This document shows, in pieces, positions 51,499-60,313 of a stretch of 64,000 nucleotides of DNA (positions are counted from its first letter, which is position 1; every line of letters starts with the position of its first letter). The translations under genes and the position numbers were made by a program. This DNA is from Candidatus Streptomyces philanthi (GTDB lineage: Bacteria; Actinomycetota; Actinomycetes; Streptomycetales; Streptomycetaceae). A model generated the notes under the pieces. It made no database searches. It was given only the letters and a program-made list of their open reading frames with translations, and was not told the DNA's origin. The stretch lies in NCBI GenBank assembly GCA_018114805.1, contig CP073042.1, positions 2,480,001 to 2,544,000 on the forward strand, written 5' to 3'.

Positions 51499-52029
51499 TT
51501 ACTCGGCACCACCCTGCTCGGCCTTCTGGGCGCGAAGCGCTTCCGCGGTGCGGACGAACTTCGACGGAAGCGCCTGGAAGAGCGCGGCAGCCTGGGACTG
51601 CTTGCCCTTCATGGCGCCCGCCAGCTTGGCGAGCAGAACCTCGCGGGACTCGAGGTACGCAAGCTTGTTGATCTCGTCGGCGGACAGCGCCTCACCGTCA
51701 AGGACACCACCCTTGATGACGAGGTGGGGGTTGTCCTTGGCGAAGTCGCGCAGACCCTTCGCCGACTCCACCGGGTCACCGGTGACGAAGGCGATCGCCG
51801 TCGAACCCGTGAACAGGTCGTCGAGCGAGGTGATCCCGGCCTCGTTGGCCGCGATCTTGGTTAGCGTGTTCTTCGCCACGCGGTACTGGGCGTTCTCACC
51901 GAGAGCGCGCCGCAGCTCCTTGAGCTGCGCGACACTCAGGCCGGTGTACGCCGTGACCACTGCGGCGTTGGAGCTGCGGAACTTGTCCGTCAGCTCGGCA
52001 ACCGCGGCAGCCTTGTCGGGCCTCGCCAT
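51499..52029 (-). CDS. rplJ: 50S ribosomal protein L10 (uL10)
   Basis: 176 residues from ATG 52029 ([20 protein letters not shown]): [20 protein letters not shown], then the C-terminal helix that binds L12 dimers. Base of the stalk. L10 with L12 classically represses this operon through the leader; a structured leader is present upstream. Confidence 0.97.
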   Translation of the reverse strand: MARPDKAAAVAELTDKFRSSNAAVVTAYTGLSVAQLKELRRALGENAQYRVAKNTLTKIAANEAGITSLDDLFTGSTAIAFVTGDPVESAKGLRDFAKDNPHLVIKGGVLDGEALSADEINKLAYLESREVLLAKLAGAMKGKQSQAAALFQALPSKFVRTAEALRAQKAEQGGAE

Positions 52030-52095
52030 GAGCCTCGGCCTCCTTCCGGGTGATCGGACCGCACTGGCTGAAGGAAGGAGACTGGGCAAAACGAA

Positions 52096-52122
52096 ACGCC
52101 CCGGCGCAGGCGCACGGGGCGT
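52096..52122 (-). promoter_or_regulatory. Hairpin plus T-rich tract in the rplJ leader (attenuator candidate)
   Basis: Read on the minus strand ACGCCCCG and CGGGGCGT form an 8-base stem, immediately followed by TTCGTTTT (52088-52095), 60-90 bases before the rplJ start. This has the form of an intrinsic terminator placed inside a leader, which is rare in Streptomyces. It could attenuate rplJL or be part of the L10-binding structure. The rest of 52030-52294 has no gene. Confidence 0.6.
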
Positions 52123-52294
52123 GGCTCAACCGGAAGAACTCCGGGAACTCATCCACAGTCACCTGCGCAGGCCGTCCGCAGCTAGCGGAATCCTTCGGTC
52201 ACCGTGTATCTTGCGGAGACACTGCGACCACCAGCGGTCTTTGGCTTCTGTAGAAGAGTACGGGAACGTGTCGCGCGCGGGCAAATCGGGGCCG

Positions 52295-53180
52295 TCAGCC
52301 CTGCGGCATCACGTCTTCGAAGTTGATGGTGTCCGAGGTGGATAGCTCCTCGACGGTGACCTGGGTGCCGTAGTCGGAGTAGAAGACCGTGGCGTCGAAC
52401 TTGCCCTGGCTGCTGTCGGCCTGCTCGCGCTTCTTGACCAGGAGGTTGTCGCCGTCGATACACAGGTCGATGGTCTCGGTCTCCATGCCGCTCTGCTGGA
52501 GCTGCTACTGCAGGTCGAGCAGGTCCTGCTTGGAGAGGTCCTTGGACTGCATCTGGGCCAGCTCGGAGACGTTGACCACGCCCGTGTAGTGGGTGGCCTT
52601 CGTGCCCCGCACGTCCTCCTTGCCGACCTCGCGCACCTTGCCCGTGGCGATCAGGATCTGCACAGCCGGCGACGGGTCGGTGTTCTGCATCTGGTCCTTG
52701 AGGAACTTGCCCGAGGGACCGGCCTTCTCGACGAGGGTGGCATAGTCGTACTTCATCCAGTGCTTGCTCTTGCCCTGGGGCGAGCTGGCCAACTCGTTAC
52801 CGAGGTTCATGTACATCGCGTCCGGAGTGTAGCGGGCCTCGTCGCGCGGCTTGCCGCTCGCGCCCGGCTGGCCGCCGCTCTGCGTGATATTCATCGTGGC
52901 GCGCATGCCGTTCGACCAGTCCATGCTGCCGGACATGGTGGATGTCATGCCGGCCATCGCGGTGGTGCCGTCGACCTTCGCCGAGTGCTGCTTGGTGGTG
53001 CTCTGCGAGGCGAGCTGCAACGCGGCTATCGCGTTCTTCGCGGGGTCGCCCGACTTCCTTCGTGCCCTCGCCGTCACCCGAGTCGCTCCCACACGCCGTC
53101 AGGCCCGCCAGCAACGCCAGGCCGCCCACCGCGGCGGCGGCACGCGTGCCAATCCGTACTGCCATACCGGAACTACGCAC
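52295..53180 (-). pseudogene. Lipoprotein (LppX/LprG-like fold likely), frameshift and TAG stop
   Basis: GTG 53180 with GAGGGGGA upstream. Signal and lipobox: AAAAVGGLALLAGLTAC. Near 53056 an extra base (AAGGAAG for AAGAAG) shifts the frame; corrected, it reads SGDPAKNAIAALQLASQSTT, DGTTAMAGMTSTMSGSMDWS and TPDAMYMNLGNELASS, then VREVGKEDVRGTKATHYTGV. A TAG at 52505-52507, in frame, replaces a Gln-type codon in LLDLQ-stop-QLQQSG; the remaining METETIDLCIDGDNLLVKK to NFEDVMPQG ends at 52295. In intact form this is a common Streptomyces neighbour of rplA and rplJ; the fold suggests a periplasmic-type hydrophobic-ligand or stress lipoprotein. Two lesions, no functional product. Confidence 0.8.
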
Positions 53181-53251
53181 AGGTCCCCCTCTTTAACTGC
53201 CGTTTACTGCCCCTCGCAGAGTAGCTGAGCAGAGACAGGGACAACGCGCAA

Positions 53252-53279
53252 GCCCCGCACCTCCGAGGAGATGCGGGGC
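53252..53279 (-). terminator. Hairpin after rplA
   Basis: GCCCCGCA and TGCGGGGC, 8-base stem with further CTCC/GGAG pairing inside, 28 bases past the rplA stop. Ends the rplKA transcript. Confidence 0.7.
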
Positions 53280-53306
53280 CCGTGTGGTCCCTCTGACGCC
53301 GGACGA

Positions 53307-54023
53307 TCAGACGGCATCTTCCTCCACGAGGAGGTTGCGGGTGCGGTTGGAGTCGAGCGGGATACTCGGACCCATGGTGGTGGTCACCGCGGCCTTCTTG
53401 ATGTAGCGGCCCTTCGCGGCGGAGGGCTTCAGACGCAGGATCTCGTCCAGCGCCGCCGCGTAGTTCTCGATCAGCTGCTGCTCACCGAACGACACCTTGC
53501 CGATGATGAAGTGCAGGTTCGAGTGCTTGTCGACGCGGAACTCGATCTTGCCGCCCTTGATGTCGGTGACGGCCTTGGCGACGTCGGGGGTCACGGTGCC
53601 GGTCTTCGGGTTCGGCATCAGACCACGCGGACCGAGCACGCGGCCGAGGCGGCCGACCTTGCCCATCAGGTCCGGGGTGGCGACGACGGCGTCGAAGTCG
53701 AAGCGGCCCTTGGAGACCTCGTCGATCAGTTCGTCGGAGCCGACGATATCGGCCCCCGCGGCCTCCGCGGCAGCAGCACGGTCACCGGTCGCGAAGACCA
53801 GGACCCGGGCGGTCTTGCCGGTGCCGTGCGGCAGGTTCACGGTGCCGCGGACCATCTGGTCGGCCTTGCGCGGGTCGACGCCCAGACGCATGGCGACCTC
53901 GACGGTCGCGTCGAACTTGGTGCTGGTGGTGTCCTTCGCGAGACGGACGGCCTCAAGCGGGGCGTAGAGCCGCTCCCGGTCGATCTTCTCGTCCGCGTTG
54001 CGGAGAGCCTTGCTGCGCTTCAC
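53307..54023 (-). CDS. rplA: 50S ribosomal protein L1 (uL1)
   Basis: 238 residues: [60 protein letters not shown] and the C-terminal [20 protein letters not shown]. It forms the mobile L1 stalk and in many bacteria represses rplKA. 115 bases after rplK. Confidence 0.97.
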   Translation of the reverse strand: MKRSKALRNADEKIDRERLYAPLEAVRLAKDTTSTKFDATVEVAMRLGVDPRKADQMVRGTVNLPHGTGKTARVLVFATGDRAAAAEAAGADIVGSDELIDEVSKGRFDFDAVVATPDLMGKVGRLGRVLGPRGLMPNPKTGTVTPDVAKAVTDIKGGKIEFRVDKHSNLHFIIGKVSFGEQQLIENYAAALDEILRLKPSAAKGRYIKKAAVTTTMGPSIPLDSNRTRNLLVEEDAV

Positions 54024-54138
54024 TGCTGCTCCTGGTAGTCACTCTCGCGGCTGCCGCCGCGAGTCAGGGATGGAGTCGTGGTCCGGGCCAGCGCCTGGCC
54101 CTGCCACTGGGGCCGTGGCCCCGGGGACGTGGAGGTGC

Positions 54139-54573
54139 TCAGCCCTCGACCGTGACGCCCATCGAACGGGCGGTGCCCGCGATGATCTTCTCGGCGGCGT
54201 CGAGGTCGTTGGCGTTCAGGTGGGGCATCTTGGTGGTGGCGATGTCGCGGACCTGGTCGCGGGTGATCTTGGCGACCTTGGTCTTGTGCGGCTCGCCGGA
54301 GCCCTTGTCCACGCCCGCGGCCTTGAGGATCAGCTTGGCGGCCGGCGGAGTCTTGGTGATGAAGGTGAAGGAGCGGTCCTCGTAGACCGTGATCTCCACC
54401 GGCACGACCATGCCACGCTGCGACTCGGTCGCGGCGTTGTAGGCCTTGCAGAACTCCATGATGTTGACGCCGTGCTGGCCCAGTGCGGGACCGACCGGCG
54501 GCGCCGGGTTGGCGGCACCAGCCTGGATCTGGAGCTTGATCAGCCCCGTGACCTTCTTCTTCTTGGGAGGCAT
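54139..54573 (-). CDS. rplK: 50S ribosomal protein L11 (uL11)
   Basis: 144 residues: [40 protein letters not shown] (thiopeptide-binding Pro-rich N-domain, apparently wild type) and the C-terminal [20 protein letters not shown]. Binds the GTPase-associated region of 23S rRNA and is needed for stringent factor activation. Confidence 0.97.
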   Translation of the reverse strand: MPPKKKKVTGLIKLQIQAGAANPAPPVGPALGQHGVNIMEFCKAYNAATESQRGMVVPVEITVYEDRSFTFITKTPPAAKLILKAAGVDKGSGEPHKTKVAKITRDQVRDIATTKMPHLNANDLDAAEKIIAGTARSMGVTVEG

Positions 54574-54675
54574 GTGCTCTCTCCGGGTCTGAGTGAGAGG
54601 TTTTCGCCGGCCATCCGGTCATCCGGATGCAGGCATACCGCACAACGATAACGGGTATAGCTATGCGGCCAAAAA

Positions 54676-54743
54676 CCGAGCAGGCCAGAAGAGGTCCCGG
54701 AGGCCCTTGCGGGCGCCCCAGGCGGACCTTCCGACCTGCTCGG
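54676..54743 (-). terminator. Large hairpin with a T5 tract between nusG and rplK
   Basis: CCGAGCAGG and CCTGCTCGG (perfect 9 bases) extend imperfectly inward (AGAAGAGGTCC with GGACCTTCC) and, on the minus strand, are directly followed by TTTTT (54671-54675). It is a textbook intrinsic terminator located between two genes usually thought co-expressed. Confidence 0.7.
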
Positions 54744-54767
54744 CTGTGTCTGGGTGATCCGTGCGGA

Positions 54768-55658
54768 TCAGTTCTTCTGGATCTGGTCGAAGCTCAGCTC
54801 GACCGGGGTCTCGCGACCGAAGATCTCGACGAGGCCCTTGACCTTCTTCGAGTCGGCGTTGATCTCGTTGATCGTCGCCTGGAGCGTCGCGAACGGCCCG
54901 TCGGTGACGGTGACGGAGTCGCCCACCTCGAAGTCGAGCACCTGGACCTCGACCTTGCGGCTCGGCGCCGGGACACCGGACTCGGCGGCGGCCTTGGCGG
55001 CTGCCTCCTCGGCGAGCATCTTGACGATCTCGTCGAGGGTCAGCGGGTACGGGTCGTAGGCGTTGCCCACGAAGCCGGTGACGCCCGGCGTGTTCCGCAC
55101 GACACCCCAGGACTCGTTCGTCAGGTCCATGCGGACCAGGACGTAGCCGGGGAGCTTGTTCTGCCGGACCGTGCGGCGGTCGCCGTTCTTGATCTGGACG
55201 ACCTCCTCCTGCGGCACCTCGGCCTGGAAGATGCAGTCCTCGACGTTGAGCGAGACGGCGCGCTGCTCGAGGTTGGTCTTCACGCGGTTCTCGTAACCCG
55301 CGTAGGTGTGGATGACGTACCACTCGCCGGGAAGCGTGCGCAGTTCCTCGCGCAGCGCCTCGACCGGGTCCACCGCGGCCTCTTCGGCCTCCGCCTCGGC
55401 GGTCTCGTCCGCCTCTTCGGTGGGCTCGGCGGTCCCGCCCGCCTCATCCGCTGCCTCGGTGTCGGCTTCCTCCGCCCCGGCCTCCTCAGCCGCCGCCTCG
55501 TCGTCGGCGGCCTGGGCGTCCGCCTCCGCGGCGTCCGTCCCCTCGGCACCGTCGAGCGCGACGCCCCCCTCGGCCGGGGCAGCCGCCGGGTCGGCCGTCG
55601 CCGCAGCCTCTTCGCCCTCGCGGGGCTCGATGGCGTCGTTCAGGTTCGGGTCAGACAC
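54768..55658 (-). CDS. nusG: Transcription termination/antitermination factor NusG
   Basis: 296 residues from GTG 55658 ([20 protein letters not shown]). The first 115 or so residues are an acidic Glu/Ala-rich extension typical of Streptomyces NusG. The NGN domain follows ([40 protein letters not shown]) and then the KOW domain ([20 protein letters not shown] and [19 protein letters not shown]). It links RNA polymerase to Rho and to the ribosome. 80 bases after secE. Confidence 0.97.
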   Translation of the reverse strand: MSDPNLNDAIEPREGEEAAATADPAAAPAEGGVALDGAEGTDAAEADAQAADDEAAAEEAGAEEADTEAADEAGGTAEPTEEADETAEAEAEEAAVDPVEALREELRTLPGEWYVIHTYAGYENRVKTNLEQRAVSLNVEDCIFQAEVPQEEVVQIKNGDRRTVRQNKLPGYVLVRMDLTNESWGVVRNTPGVTGFVGNAYDPYPLTLDEIVKMLAEEAAAKAAAESGVPAPSRKVEVQVLDFEVGDSVTVTDGPFATLQATINEINADSKKVKGLVEIFGRETPVELSFDQIQKN

Positions 55659-55738
55659 GGTGGCTGCTTCTTCCTGGCTACAAGAGGGGTGGAACGTGCG
55701 ATAGGGGCGCAGCACGGATCGCGGTGCCCTTCGCGGGA

Positions 55739-56026
55739 TCAGCCGAGGATGTACTTGACGGCTTCGTTGAACCCGTAGTCAATCAGGGTAACAAGACCGA
55801 TCATGATGACCACGAAGACGATCACTACGGTGGTGTACGTGGAGAGCTGGTTACGCGAAGGCCAGACAACCTTGCGCAGCTCGGCGACAATCTGGCGGTA
55901 GAACAGCGCGAGGCGCCCGAACGGCCCTTTCTTCCCGCGCTTGCCTCCGGGGCGGCCCTTCTTGGCGGCCTCGTCGTCTGGACGACCGCTTTCAGGCGTC
56001 GCGGTGGAGCCAAGGGCTTCCGTCAC
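55739..56026 (-). CDS. secE: Preprotein translocase subunit SecE
   Basis: 95 residues from GTG 56026. A basic cytosolic stretch ([20 protein letters not shown]), the conserved amphipathic helix [20 protein letters not shown] and one membrane helix [20 protein letters not shown]. Clamp subunit of SecYEG. Sits between tRNA-Trp and nusG, the usual order. Confidence 0.97.
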   Translation of the reverse strand: MTEALGSTATPESGRPDDEAAKKGRPGGKRGKKGPFGRLALFYRQIVAELRKVVWPSRNQLSTYTTVVIVFVVIMIGLVTLIDYGFNEAVKYILG

Positions 56027-56135
56027 TCGTCCTCACCTGAATCCGGATCGTGGCCGTGCCGCGTCCGGTCCGGCCGCACAGCGGTGCATTTGAGTACTGC
56101 GCATGCAAACACCCGTCCGTGCTGGATGTGTGTAG

Positions 56136-56208
56136 CAGGGCCGGAGGGACTTGAACCCCCAACCGCTGGTTTTGGAGACCAGTGCTCTACCAATTGAGCT
56201 ACGACCCT
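56136..56208 (-). tRNA. tRNA-Trp (anticodon CCA)
   Basis: 73 bases. The 5' end AGGGTCG pairs with the 3' CGGCCCT (one G-T pair); D-arm GCTCAATTGGTAGAGC; anticodon arm CTGGTCTCCAAAACCAG with anticodon CCA; T-arm with GGTTCAAGTCC. No CCA end is encoded. It lies 109 bases upstream of secE. A possible promoter (TACACT on the minus strand near 56293) precedes it. Confidence 0.96.
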
Positions 56209-56409
56209 TTGTGGCCCCCAACGTACAGCATCCGGCCGACTGCACGGAGTGCGTGAACGGACGCGGTTGTTGGGACCCGACGACGCATTAGTGTACGTGC
56301 TGAACGGCCAACCGTCGAACGTTCGGCTGCGCGGCGACCGCGCGGCGGCTCCGCGTCCGCCTCACAAACCCCTGTGCCGCTCCCACTGGCGGTCTGCGAC
56401 GATGCAGAC

Positions 56410-57645
56410 ATGACCGCTGCTACTCCGCAAGAGACCGCCCCCACCGACCGTCGAGTATCGACCCGGGTCGGTTCGATCTCCGAGTCCACCACCCTCGCCG
56501 TCGACGCCAAGGCCAAGGCCCTCAAGGCCGCCGGGCGTCCGGTGATCGGATTCGGCGCGGGCGAGCCGGACTTCCCGACGCCCGACTACATCGTCGAGGC
56601 CGCGGTGGAGGCCTGCCGCGACCCGAAGAACCACCGCTACACGCCGGCCGGTGGACTGCCCGAGCTCAAGGCCGCCATCGCCGCCAAGACGCTGCGCGAC
56701 TCGGGCTACGAGGTCGAGGCGTCCCAGGTGCTGATCACCAACGGTGGCAAGCAGGCGATCTACGAGGCGTTCGCCGCCATCCTCGACCCGGGCGACGAGG
56801 TCATCGTCCCCGCCCCGTACTGGACCACCTACCCCGAGTCGATCCGGCTCGCGGGCGGCGTGCCGGTGCCGGTGGTCGCGGACGAGACGACGGGGTACCG
56901 GGTCTCCGTCGAGCAGCTCGAGGCCGCGCGCACCGACCGGACCAAGGTCGTGCTCTTCGTCTCCCCCTCGAACCCGACCGGCGCCGTCTACTCGCGTGAG
57001 CAGGTCGAGGCCGTCGGCCGCTGGGCCGTCGAGCACGGCCTGTGGGTGCTGACCGACGAGATCTACGAGCACCTGGTCTATGGGGACGCCGAGTTCCACT
57101 CGCTGCCGGTGGTCGTGCCCGAGCTGCGCGACAAGTGCGTCGTGGTCAACGGCGTGGCCAAGACGTACGCGATGACCGGCTGGCGGGTGGGCTGGGTCGT
57201 CGGCCCCAAGGACGTCATCAAGGCCGCGACCAACCTCCAGTCGCACGCCACCTCCAACGTGTCCAACGTGGCGCAGCGGGCGGCGCTCGCGGCGGTCTCC
57301 GGCGAGCTGGACGCGGTGGCGGCGATGCGCGAGGCGTTCGACCGGCGGCGCAAGACGATCGTGCGGATGCTGAACGAGATCGAGGGCGTCGAGTGCCCCG
57401 TCCCTGAGGGCGCGTTCTACGCGTACCCGTCGGTGAAGGGCCTGCTCGGCAAGGAGATCCGCGGCAAGCGGCCCGCCACGTCGGTGGAGCTGGCCGAGCT
57501 GATCCTGGAGGAGGTCGAGGTGGCGGTCGTGCCGGGCGAGGCGTTCGGCACCCCGGGCTACCTGCGGCTGTCCTACGCGCTGGGCGACGAGGACCTGGCC
57601 GAGGGCGTGGGTCGGATGCAGAAGCTGCTGGCGGAGGCCCGCTGA
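56410..57645 (+). CDS. aspC: Pyridoxal-phosphate aspartate aminotransferase (class I)
   Basis: 411 residues from ATG 56410 ([20 protein letters not shown]). Substrate and cofactor residues: [20 protein letters not shown] near the N-terminus, [20 protein letters not shown], and the Schiff-base Lys in [21 protein letters not shown]-terminal Arg region [14 protein letters not shown]. Converts aspartate and 2-oxoglutarate to oxaloacetate and glutamate, possibly also prephenate. Divergent from tRNA-Trp/secE, the normal Streptomyces neighbour. An upstream ATG at 56374 is less likely. Confidence 0.95.
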   Translation: MTAATPQETAPTDRRVSTRVGSISESTTLAVDAKAKALKAAGRPVIGFGAGEPDFPTPDYIVEAAVEACRDPKNHRYTPAGGLPELKAAIAAKTLRDSGYEVEASQVLITNGGKQAIYEAFAAILDPGDEVIVPAPYWTTYPESIRLAGGVPVPVVADETTGYRVSVEQLEAARTDRTKVVLFVSPSNPTGAVYSREQVEAVGRWAVEHGLWVLTDEIYEHLVYGDAEFHSLPVVVPELRDKCVVVNGVAKTYAMTGWRVGWVVGPKDVIKAATNLQSHATSNVSNVAQRAALAAVSGELDAVAAMREAFDRRRKTIVRMLNEIEGVECPVPEGAFYAYPSVKGLLGKEIRGKRPATSVELAELILEEVEVAVVPGEAFGTPGYLRLSYALGDEDLAEGVGRMQKLLAEAR

Positions 57646-57785
57646 CGGTGTGTTCGGGCCGCGCGGCGGCCGATGCGGGAGGACGGGCGTCCGGCGCGGG
57701 CCGGGCGCCCGTCCGCGTGTGCGAGGCCCGCGCCGATCGGGGAATCCGACTTCCGGGCGCGTCGGGCATGCGGCAGGATCTGGGG

Positions 57786-58856
57786 ATGTTGCACTTCCCC
57801 GCCTCCGCCTCTCCCGGTGGGCGTGCCACCGACGCGCCCACCGGACGAAACCTGCGGCTGCTGCCCAAAGCCCACCTGCACCTGCACTTCACCGGCTCGA
57901 TGCGTTCGGACACGCTCATCGAACTGGCCGACAAGTACGGCGTCCACCTACCGGAGGCGCTCAGCAGCGGTGAGCCGCCCAAGCTGCGCGCGACCGACGA
58001 GCGCGGCTGGTTCCGCTTCCAACGCCTGTACGACATCGCGCGCTCGTGTCTGCGGGAGCCGGAGGACATCCAGCGGTTGGTGCGCGAGGCGGCCGAGGAG
58101 GACGTGCGAGACGGCTCCCGCTGGCTGGAGATCCAGGTCGATCCGACCTCGTACGCTCCGCGGCTCGGCGGGCTGATCCCGGCGCTGGAGATCATCTTGG
58201 ACGCGGTGGCCCGCGCCGCGCGCGACACGGGCCTGGGGATGCGGGTGCTGGTGGCCGCCAACCGCATGAAGCACCCGCTGGACGCCCGCACCCTGGCCCG
58301 GCTCGCGGTGCGCTACGCGGACCGCGGCGTCGTGGGCTTCGGGCTCTCCAACGACGAACGGCGCGGCTTCGCCCGCGACTTCGACCGGGCGTTCGCCATC
58401 GCCCGCGAGGGCGGTCTGCTGTCCGCGCCGCACGGCGGCGAGTTGGCCGGGCCGAGCAGCGTCCGCGACTGCCTGGACGACCTGCGCGCGGCCCGGGTGG
58501 GGCACGGCGTACGGGCGGCCGAGGACCCGCGGCTGCTGCGCCGGCTGGCCGACCGGCAGGTCACCTGTGAGGTGTGCCCGGCGTCGAACGTGGCGCTCGG
58601 CGTCTACGACAAGGCGGAGGACGTGCCGTTGCGGGCGCTGTTCGAGGCCGGGGTGCCGATGGCGCTGGGCGCGGACGACCCGTTGCTGTTCGGGTCCAGC
58701 CTCGCCGCCCAGTACGAGCTGGCCCGCACGCACCACGGGTTCACCGACGCGGAGCTGGCCGAGCTGGCCCGGCAGTCGGTCCGCGGCTCGGCCGCGCCGG
58801 CGCCGGTGCGCGACAGGTTGATCGCGGAGATCGACGCTTGGTTGGCGACGGCGTAG
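57786..58856 (+). CDS. Adenosine deaminase
   Basis: 356 residues from ATG 57786 (MLHFPASASPGGRATDAPTG). The metal-dependent amidohydrolase motifs are PKAHLHLHFTGSMRSDTLIE (zinc His pair), the later HGGELAGPSSVRD (zinc His), RVGHGVRAAEDP (catalytic His) and CPASNVALGVYDK, and ADDPLLFGSSLAAQYELART (zinc Asp). The His-Phe in HFTGSM replaces the more usual His-Leu-Asp-Gly, as in other Streptomyces members. Deaminates adenosine to inosine. Intact; 140 bases after aspC. Confidence 0.85.
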   Translation: MLHFPASASPGGRATDAPTGRNLRLLPKAHLHLHFTGSMRSDTLIELADKYGVHLPEALSSGEPPKLRATDERGWFRFQRLYDIARSCLREPEDIQRLVREAAEEDVRDGSRWLEIQVDPTSYAPRLGGLIPALEIILDAVARAARDTGLGMRVLVAANRMKHPLDARTLARLAVRYADRGVVGFGLSNDERRGFARDFDRAFAIAREGGLLSAPHGGELAGPSSVRDCLDDLRAARVGHGVRAAEDPRLLRRLADRQVTCEVCPASNVALGVYDKAEDVPLRALFEAGVPMALGADDPLLFGSSLAAQYELARTHHGFTDAELAELARQSVRGSAAPAPVRDRLIAEIDAWLATA

Positions 58857-58916
58857 CGGCGCGCGGGGCGCGTGGGGGTGCGCGGCCCGGTGGCGGGTCG
58901 CCCCGGGCGCGCGCCG

Positions 58917-59472
58917 TCAGCCGATGCCGCGCAGCACCGTGCGGGCGAGGTCGGCGGCGAACTCGGCGAGCGGGGGCTCGCTCTCGTCCGTGCTGAGCAG
59001 GAACGCGCGCTGGCAGCAGGCACCGAGCAGGAGCGCCGCGGCGCTGTCGGCAGTCGGCGTCGGCGCGCAGGCGGCCGGCGAGCGCGTCCAGCGGCCGGCG
59101 CGGGCCAGTGTTGATCTCGCGCAGCCCCTCGTTGTGCCGTTTGAGCAGGGTAGGCTCGGCGTACAGGGCGGCGATGATTGGGACGCTGGAGGCGTAGAAC
59201 TCGGCAGCCCTGCGCGCGATCTCGGTCAGGTTCTCGGTCATGTCGCGCTCGCCCGGGTGCTCGGTCAGCTCGGCGAGCAGCGGGCCGAGCTTGGGCAACC
59301 GCTCCTCCAGGACACGTACGAAGATGTCCTCCTTGTTGCGGAAGTGCTTGTAGAGGGCCGCCTCCGAGCAGCCGGCCGCGCGGGCGATCTCCTTGGTGGT
59401 GGCGCGGGCCAGGCCGATGGTGCGCAGCAGCAGTTCGGCGGCGTCGAGGATCCGGGCCCGGGTCGGGGTCAT
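58917..59472 (-). pseudogene. TetR-family regulator, frameshifted in the ligand domain
   Basis: ATG 59472: MTPTRARILDAAELLLRTIG and the HTH TTKEIARAAGCSEAALYKHF are complete. An extra base near 59052 (GACTGCCGAC for GACGCCGAC) shifts the frame about 140 residues in; corrected, the ligand domain reads DSAAAALLLG-like DSAAALLLGACCQRAFLLST and ends LARTVLRGIG with TGA at 58917-58919. Uncorrected, a scrambled Arg-rich tail follows for about 100 residues. It is divergent from the SDR gene, with palindromes in between that may be its operators. DNA binding could in principle persist, ligand response could not. Confidence 0.75.
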
Positions 59473-59554
59473 GCGGGGCTGCCTGGTGGCGTGCGACGTC
59501 GCACGCCGCGTCGGCTTCGCTTGGTCTCCGGCGCGACTTGACGCGGCCGTGAGC

Positions 59555-59588
59555 GGTTACTCACCCTAGAGATGGGTGAATACTTACC
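59555..59588. promoter_or_regulatory. Overlapping operator-like palindromes between TetR and SDR genes
   Basis: TCACCC (59561-59566) and GGGTGA (59574-59579) form an exact inverted repeat with 7 bases between. GGTTACTCACC (59555-59565) and GGTGAATACTTACC (59575-59588) are two further near-palindromes built on GGTGA/TNACC. Likely sites of the divergent TetR protein. Confidence 0.5.
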
Positions 59589-59605
59589 CACCTTCGAGGG
59601 GAGCG

Positions 59606-60257
59606 ATGCGACTCACGGTGTTCGGCGCGACCGGTGGCACCGGCTGCCTCCTGGTACGCCAGGCCCTGGACGCGGGCCACCAGGTCACGGCCGTGGTCAG
59701 GGACCCGGCCCGGCTCGCGGTGGCCCACCCGGAGCTGACCGTCGTCACGGCCTGTGACCTCACGGACGAGGAGGCGCTCGTCCCGGCCGTCGCGGGGCGG
59801 GACGCGGTGCTCTCGGCCGTCGCCGCGCCCACCAACAAGCAGGCGGGCATCGCGTCGGCGGCGACCCGCGGCATCGTGCGGGCCATGGCGGCCGGTGGCG
59901 TACGCCGGCTGGTCGCGATCAGCGCGGCCCCGGTCGGCGAGGTCCCGCGCGGCGAGGCGCTGCTGGGCCGGGCGGTGGTGTGGCCGCTGGTCAGGGCGGC
60001 GTTCCGGAAAATCTACGCGGACCTGGCGGTCATGGAACGGATCGTCGCCGCCTCGGACACGGACTGGACCCTCGTGCGCCCGCCCCGGCTGCTCGACCGG
60101 CCGCTGACCGGCACGTACCGCACGGCGCTGGGCGCCGGCGTCCGCGACGGCCGCTCCCTCGCCCGCGCCGACCGCCCGCGCCGACCTGGCCCACGCGATG
60201 CTGGCGCTGCTCGACGACCCACGGGCGGTGCGGCAGTACGTGGGCGTGGCCTACTAG
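59606..60257 (+). pseudogene. NAD(P)H-binding SDR protein, frameshifted by a 13-bp tandem duplication
   Basis: ATG 59606 after GAGGGGAG: MRLTVFGATGGTGCLLVRQA with Rossmann motif GATGGTG, then AVVRDPARL, DLTDEEALVPAVAGRDAVLS, VRRLVAISAAPVG and DWTLVRPPRLLDRPLTGTYR. An atypical SDR of the NmrA/YwnB type. The 13-bp duplication at 60161-60186 shifts the frame after SLARAD; with one copy the C-terminus is LAHAMLALLDDPRAVRQYVG and TAG at 60255-60257. Probable target of the neighbouring TetR regulator. Confidence 0.8.
60161..60186 (+). repeat. 13-bp perfect tandem duplication in the SDR gene
   Basis: GCCCGCGCCGACC occurs twice in a row (60161-60173, 60174-60186). 13 leaves remainder 1 on division by 3. 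Removing one copy restores the natural end of the protein. Confidence 0.97.
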
Positions 60258-60313
60258 CCCGCGCTCCCCCGGCGCCCGGTCGCCACGGGGAGAGCGCCGG
60301 CCCGCCCGGTCGG

